From an uncultured Clostridia bacterium (GTDB taxonomy: Bacteria > Bacillota > Clostridia > Lachnospirales > Anaerotignaceae): DNA of 8,865 bases. The notes below the pieces were generated by a model, which did not search any database, was not told where the DNA came from, and saw only the letters and a list, made by a program, of their open reading frames with translations. Both the position numbers and the translations under genes were made by a program. Each line of letters opens with the position of its first letter. Positions within the stretch are counted from its first letter, which is position 1. The stretch lies in contig CALASU010000258.1 in assembly GCA_937888765.1 (NCBI GenBank), forward strand, positions 1-8,865. The letters run 5' to 3'. Positions 6,414-8,865 of this stretch are shown one piece after another.

Positions 6414-6442
6414 AGTGTAGCACATTTCCCTTATTCTGACCA
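6414..6442 (-). promoter_or_regulatory. Promoter of the SLH-domain gene
   Basis: Read leftward, TGGTCA (6442-6437) and TACACT (6419-6414) are 17 bases apart, and TGC immediately before TACACT makes an extended -10. The leader would be about 55 bases. Confidence 0.6.
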
Positions 6443-6472
6443 GTATTTGCTTCTTAAGGTTTTCTTTCATTT

Positions 6473-6868
6473 TTATCCTGCCCGCTTCTTTTCCATATCT
6501 TCGATCAGCGTCACAATATATGGATTCATGGTAATAGATGTGCTTTTGATATATTCGTCCGCCTCCTTTGCCGCACGGTCTGCTTCTTTTTTGACGGCTG
6601 CCATGCCATTTTGTTCCATAAATTCCTTTAATCGCAGTCCGATAATTGCCGTATGCCCTTCCACCACAACAGCACTTCCCGAAAGCTCCTCGATCTGCCC
6701 AAGCCGCCGCTTAACGGCAAACGCACGCTCCGCAGGTGTTTTGTCCCCCATTTCCTGCGATGCTTTCACAAAATGCAGATGATTCAGATTTTTCTCCGTT
6801 ACCTCCGCACTGCATCCAACCAGAATCCAAGCTGACAGTAAACATACAAATATTCCCGTTCCTCTCAT
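6473..6868 (-). CDS. Sporulation lipoprotein of the YhcN/YlaJ type
   Basis: A 131-residue predicted lipoprotein. The N-terminal hydrophobic segment ends in the lipobox LVGC with C19 as the lipidation site. The mature part resembles the YhcN/YlaJ family (PF09580) found in endospore formers. It has an amphipathic helix with AVKRRLGQIEEL (51-62), the core strand pair SAVVVEGHTAIIGLRL (65-80), a charged helix VKKEADRAAKEADEYI (92-107) and a final ITMNPYIVTLIEDM strand-helix (112-125). Members are linked to forespore or spore germination functions, without a known reaction. The ATG has AAGGAGG (6877-6883) eight bases upstream. A promoter resembling the forespore sigma class lies at 6891-6920. No terminator is clear between this gene and the SLH gene. 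Family assignment is from pattern memory and fairly, not fully, secure. Confidence 0.75.
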   Translation of the reverse strand: MRGTGIFVCLLSAWILVGCSAEVTEKNLNHLHFVKASQEMGDKTPAERAFAVKRRLGQIEELSGSAVVVEGHTAIIGLRLKEFMEQNGMAAVKKEADRAAKEADEYIKSTSITMNPYIVTLIEDMEKKRAG

Positions 6869-6890
6869 TTTTCGCCCCTCCTTTTTTCTG

Positions 6891-6920
6891 TAGTATGGCG
6901 AAAAAGATTCTTTTTATAAA
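6891..6920 (-). promoter_or_regulatory. Sigma F/G-like promoter of the lipoprotein gene
   Basis: Read leftward, CATACTA (6897-6891) matches the -10 of sigma G promoters exactly, and TTTATA (6920-6915) lies 17 bases upstream, agreeing with the TGAATA -35 at four of six positions. No sigma-A style TTGACA box is seen. This fits a sporulation gene expressed in the forespore. Confidence 0.5.
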
Positions 6921-6956
6921 AGTAAGAATTTTCATCGGTTTCCGGCAAAAATAGTG

Positions 6957-6962
6957 TATACT
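6957..6962 (+). promoter_or_regulatory. Possible -10 box for the 54-residue protein
   Basis: TATACT lies 30 bases before the ATG at 6993. No good -35 is visible at 16-18 bases upstream; a small inverted repeat CGG-TTT-CCG (6936-6944) sits in the spacer region and could bind an activator. Confidence 0.35.
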
Positions 6963-6976
6963 AAAAAAAAGAATGT

Positions 6977-6985
6977 AAAGGAGGT
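6977..6985 (+). promoter_or_regulatory. Strong ribosome binding site of the 54-residue protein
   Basis: AAAGGAGGT, a near-complete anti-16S match, seven bases before the ATG at 6993. It rules out the upstream in-frame start at 6954, which lies before this site and overlaps the -10 box. Confidence 0.85.
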
Positions 6986-6992
6986 CTACCCC

Positions 6993-7157
6993 ATGCAGGA
7001 AACAAAAAAACATTACCGTATCCCCGTAAAAGAAATCCATGAAACTCCCGCAAACGGCACTTATATTCCCAACGCGGAACTGAAAAAATTGAAACTGTAT
7101 CTGGCATCTTTTTTTGGCATTCTGGCAATTTTAGCCGTTTTGCCCAGAAAAGACTGA
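6993..7157 (+). CDS. Small single-pass membrane protein of unknown function
   Basis: A 54-residue protein that I do not recognise. The first 34 residues are polar and charged (MQETKKHYRIPVKEIHETPA, then NGTYIPNAELKKLK). Residues 35-50 form one hydrophobic helix with a small-residue centre (LYLASFFGILAILAVL), and the chain ends PRKD. The near-perfect ribosome binding site seven bases upstream strongly supports translation. It lies in the divergent region opposite the lipoprotein gene and 99 bases before ychF. No terminator is evident between it and ychF, so some read-through into ychF is possible, although ychF has its own promoter. The tyrosine-containing NGTYIPNAEL segment could be a binding motif, but this is speculation. 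Confidence 0.72.
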   Translation: MQETKKHYRIPVKEIHETPANGTYIPNAELKKLKLYLASFFGILAILAVLPRKD

Positions 7158-7166
7158 TTTTTCGCC

Positions 7167-7195
7167 TTGCCAAGCCCCTTTCTTTCAGCTATACT
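7167..7195 (+). promoter_or_regulatory. Sigma-A promoter of ychF
   Basis: TTGCCA (7167-7172) and TATACT (7190-7195) are separated by exactly 17 bases; each matches five of six consensus positions. Transcription would start near 7202, giving a leader of about 55 bases. Confidence 0.78.
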
Positions 7196-7256
7196 AAAAG
7201 GTAGGCATGAATTTATTATTTGTATTGAAATTTGTTTGAAAGGAAGAAAAAACACT

Positions 7257-8354
7257 ATGAAACTTGGTATCGTAGGTCTGCCCAACGTGGGCAAAAGTAC
7301 CTTATTCAATTCTATGACAACAGGTAAAGCAGAAGCGGCAAACTACCCCTTCTGTACCATTGACCCCAACGTGGGTGTTGTTCCCGTTCCCGATGCACGT
7401 CTGACAAGACTGACAGAAATCTACGGTTCTCAGAGAACACTGCCCGCAGTGATCGAATTCGTTGATATCGCAGGTCTGGTGCGCGGTGCATCCAAGGGCG
7501 AAGGTCTGGGCAACAAATTCCTGAGCCACATCCGTGAAGTAGACGCAATCTGCCACGTTGTACGCTGCTTCGAAGATACAAACGTAGTACACGTTGACGG
7601 TTCCGTTGATCCTATCCGTGATATCGAAACAATCAATCTGGAACTGATCTTCTCTGATATCGAAGTACTGGACAGACGTATTGCAAAAACAGGCAAACTG
7701 GCAAAACAGGACAAGTCCCTGCAGAGAGAAATGGACATCCTGCAGAAGCTGAAAGAAGCACTGGAAGAAGGCAAATCCGCAAGAAGCGTGGAATTCGACG
7801 CACCCGAAGATTATGAATTCGTACAGTCCCTGACACTGCTGACAGCAAAACCCGTACTGTATGCGGCAAACGTAATGGAAGACGATCTGGCTGATGACGG
7901 TGCTTCCAACGAATTCGTAGGCAGAGTAAGAGAATATGCAGCGGCAGAACACAACGAAGTATTCGTACTGTGTGCAAAAATCGAAGAAGAAATCTCCGAT
8001 CTGGACGAAGAAGATAAAAAAGAATTCCTGGCTGATCTGGGCGTAGAAACAAGCGGTCTGGACAGACTGATCGCGGCAAGCTACAAGCTGCTGGGCTTAA
8101 TCAGCTACCTGACAGCAGGCCCTCAGGAAACAAGAGCATGGACAATCACAATCGGTACAAAAGCACCTCAGGCAGCGGGCAAAATCCACTCCGACTTTGA
8201 ACGCGGCTTCATCCGTGCGGAAGTTGTTGCATTCGATGATCTGGACAGACTGGGCACATACAACGCAGCCAAAGAACAGGGTCTGGTTCGCTCCGAAGGC
8301 AAAGAATACGTAATGAAAGACGGCGACGTAGTTCTGTTCCGTTTCAACGTATGA
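7257..8354 (+). CDS. ychF: Redox-regulated ribosome-associated ATPase YchF (OLA1 family)
   Basis: A 365-residue cytoplasmic protein of full family length. The G1 loop is GLPNVGKS (7-14), G3 is DIAGLVRGASKGEGLGN (70-86), and the base-specificity motif is NVME (205-208) rather than NKxD, the feature that makes YchF/OLA1 prefer ATP over GTP. A helical coiled region spans about 130-175, and the C-terminal TGS domain covers about 281-365, with the family signature FERGFIRAEVV (314-324). The family binds ribosomes and affects translation and stress responses. The chosen ATG begins MKLGIVGLPNVGKST, as expected; AAAGGA (7239-7244) precedes it at a rather long 12-base spacing, and the in-frame extension upstream is not needed. 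Leucine is almost always CTG, and codons are more uniform than in neighbouring genes, suggesting high expression. Confidence 0.97.
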   Translation: MKLGIVGLPNVGKSTLFNSMTTGKAEAANYPFCTIDPNVGVVPVPDARLTRLTEIYGSQRTLPAVIEFVDIAGLVRGASKGEGLGNKFLSHIREVDAICHVVRCFEDTNVVHVDGSVDPIRDIETINLELIFSDIEVLDRRIAKTGKLAKQDKSLQREMDILQKLKEALEEGKSARSVEFDAPEDYEFVQSLTLLTAKPVLYAANVMEDDLADDGASNEFVGRVREYAAAEHNEVFVLCAKIEEEISDLDEEDKKEFLADLGVETSGLDRLIAASYKLLGLISYLTAGPQETRAWTITIGTKAPQAAGKIHSDFERGFIRAEVVAFDDLDRLGTYNAAKEQGLVRSEGKEYVMKDGDVVLFRFNV

Positions 8355-8363
8355 TTTTCTTGA

Positions 8364-8398
8364 GGGACTTTGTCCCCCAAACTTCCTGCAAAAGGAAG
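8364..8398 (+). repeat. Two tandem small hairpins after ychF
   Basis: GGGAC and GTCCC (8364-8368 and 8372-8376) form one short stem; CTTCCT and AGGAAG (8382-8387 and 8393-8398) form another. Neither is followed by a T-run; they precede the main terminator and may protect the 3' end of the mRNA. Confidence 0.4.
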
Positions 8399-8419
8399 GA
8401 TTCCCCTTGAACCCCATAC

Positions 8420-8454
8420 AACAAAACCCCCTCCAAATCGGAGGGGGTTTTGTT
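8420..8454. terminator. Bidirectional terminator between ychF and putP
   Basis: A long perfect stem, ACAAAACCCCCTCC region paired with GGAGGGGGTTTTGT (8420-8434 with 8440-8454), has a five-base loop. On the plus strand it ends in TTTTGTTTGTTT for ychF; on the minus strand the A residues give a T-rich tail for putP. The convergent gene arrangement agrees. Confidence 0.92.
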
Positions 8455-8468
8455 TGTTTATGATTCGA

Positions 8469-8865
8469 TTACATAGACGCCTTCACTCTATCGAATGCAT
8501 CCACGATTTCCTGTTCAGGTTCTTTTGTTACCATGCTGACGACCACATTCACTGCCAGCGCCAGCAGGAATGCCGGCAGCAGTTCATAGATTGCAAAAAC
8601 ACCACCCATAGGTGCAATCATGAATTTCCATGCAAATACCATCACACCGCCTGTAATCATACCCGCCAGTGCCCCCTGTTTATTGGAACGTCTCCAGAAC
8701 AGAGCCAGCAGAACCACGGGGCCGAATGTTGCGCCGAAGCCTGCCCATGCAAAGGATACGATACGGAAAACGGAGCTGTCAGGATCTCTTGCAATAAACA
8801 TTGCCACCAGAGAGATTGCTACTACAGCTGCTCTTGCAATCTTGATGGAAGCCTTTGTGGAGAGC
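8469..8865 (-). CDS. putP: Sodium/proline symporter, C-terminal part
   Basis: The last 131 codons of a gene whose start lies beyond the right edge; the reading frame stays open to the window end. The signature SFAWAGFGATFGPVVLLALFWRR is the well-conserved helix of PutP-type sodium:solute symporters (SSS family), followed by NKQGALAGMITGGVMVFAWK and a YELLPAF helix, closely parallel to the C-terminus of E. coli PutP. The protein imports proline with Na+ across the inner membrane. The cytoplasmic tail is short and acidic (PEQEIVDAFDRVKASM). A GTG at 8807 is an internal valine codon, not a start. The gene converges on ychF and shares its terminator. A different substrate of the same transporter subfamily cannot be excluded. 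Confidence 0.9.
   Translation of the reverse strand, partial: LSTKASIKIARAAVVAISLVAMFIARDPDSSVFRIVSFAWAGFGATFGPVVLLALFWRRSNKQGALAGMITGGVMVFAWKFMIAPMGGVFAIYELLPAFLLALAVNVVVSMVTKEPEQEIVDAFDRVKASM

Noticed and set aside
7302..7952. A 216-codon minus-strand frame opposite ychF
   Set aside because: Cys/Phe-rich antisense translation of the strongly codon-biased ychF; no start signals.
8469..8807. putP gene starting at the GTG at 8807
   Set aside because: The frame continues open to the window edge with family-typical helix sequence, so the GTG is an internal valine codon.

Overview
The window reads as a chromosomal stretch of a spore-forming, anaerobic Clostridia-type Firmicute, probably Lachnospirales-like. 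That assignment is inferred from moderate G+C, strong AGGAGG-type ribosome binding sites, U-tailed terminators, an SLH-domain surface protein, a YhcN/YlaJ-like sporulation lipoprotein and an ion-pumping pyrophosphatase. No species can be named from the sequence alone. There is no rRNA, tRNA, insertion sequence, CRISPR array or phage gene; it looks like ordinary core chromosome with interesting intergenic control regions.

Layout. Positions 1-6868 are read almost entirely leftward (minus strand). In transcription order from the right: a sporulation-type lipoprotein (6473-6868), a 938-residue secreted SLH-domain protein (3538-6354), an ECF-transporter substrate-binding (S) subunit (2827-3357), a MntP-type manganese exporter (2095-2658) followed after 36 bases by a PAP2 phosphatase (1516-2058), an AEC-family transporter (485-1414), and the first 30 codons of a membrane pyrophosphatase, hppA (1-92). 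The SLH gene, the ECF gene and the AEC gene each end in a clear intrinsic terminator, so most genes here are single-gene units; mntP and the PAP2 gene form the one likely operon. From about 6885 transcription diverges: a 54-residue single-pass membrane protein (6993-7157) and the GTPase-family ATPase ychF (7257-8354) run rightward. ychF ends at a strong bidirectional terminator shared with a convergent putP gene (8469-8865, cut by the window edge).

The genes do not form one pathway. Shared themes are transport across the membrane (pyrophosphate-driven ion pump, AEC carrier, Mn efflux, vitamin-type ECF import, Na+/proline uptake) and the cell surface (SLH protein, PAP2 phosphatase, lipoprotein).

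The most interesting material is regulatory. Two tandem 23-base units, each a near-perfect palindrome, lie upstream of the ECF gene and look like a double operator. The mntP leader can fold in two mutually exclusive ways, one of which hides its ribosome binding site. hppA appears to have a leader of about 235 bases with short internal repeats. The lipoprotein has a promoter resembling the forespore sigma F/G class. No clearly novel multi-gene system is visible.
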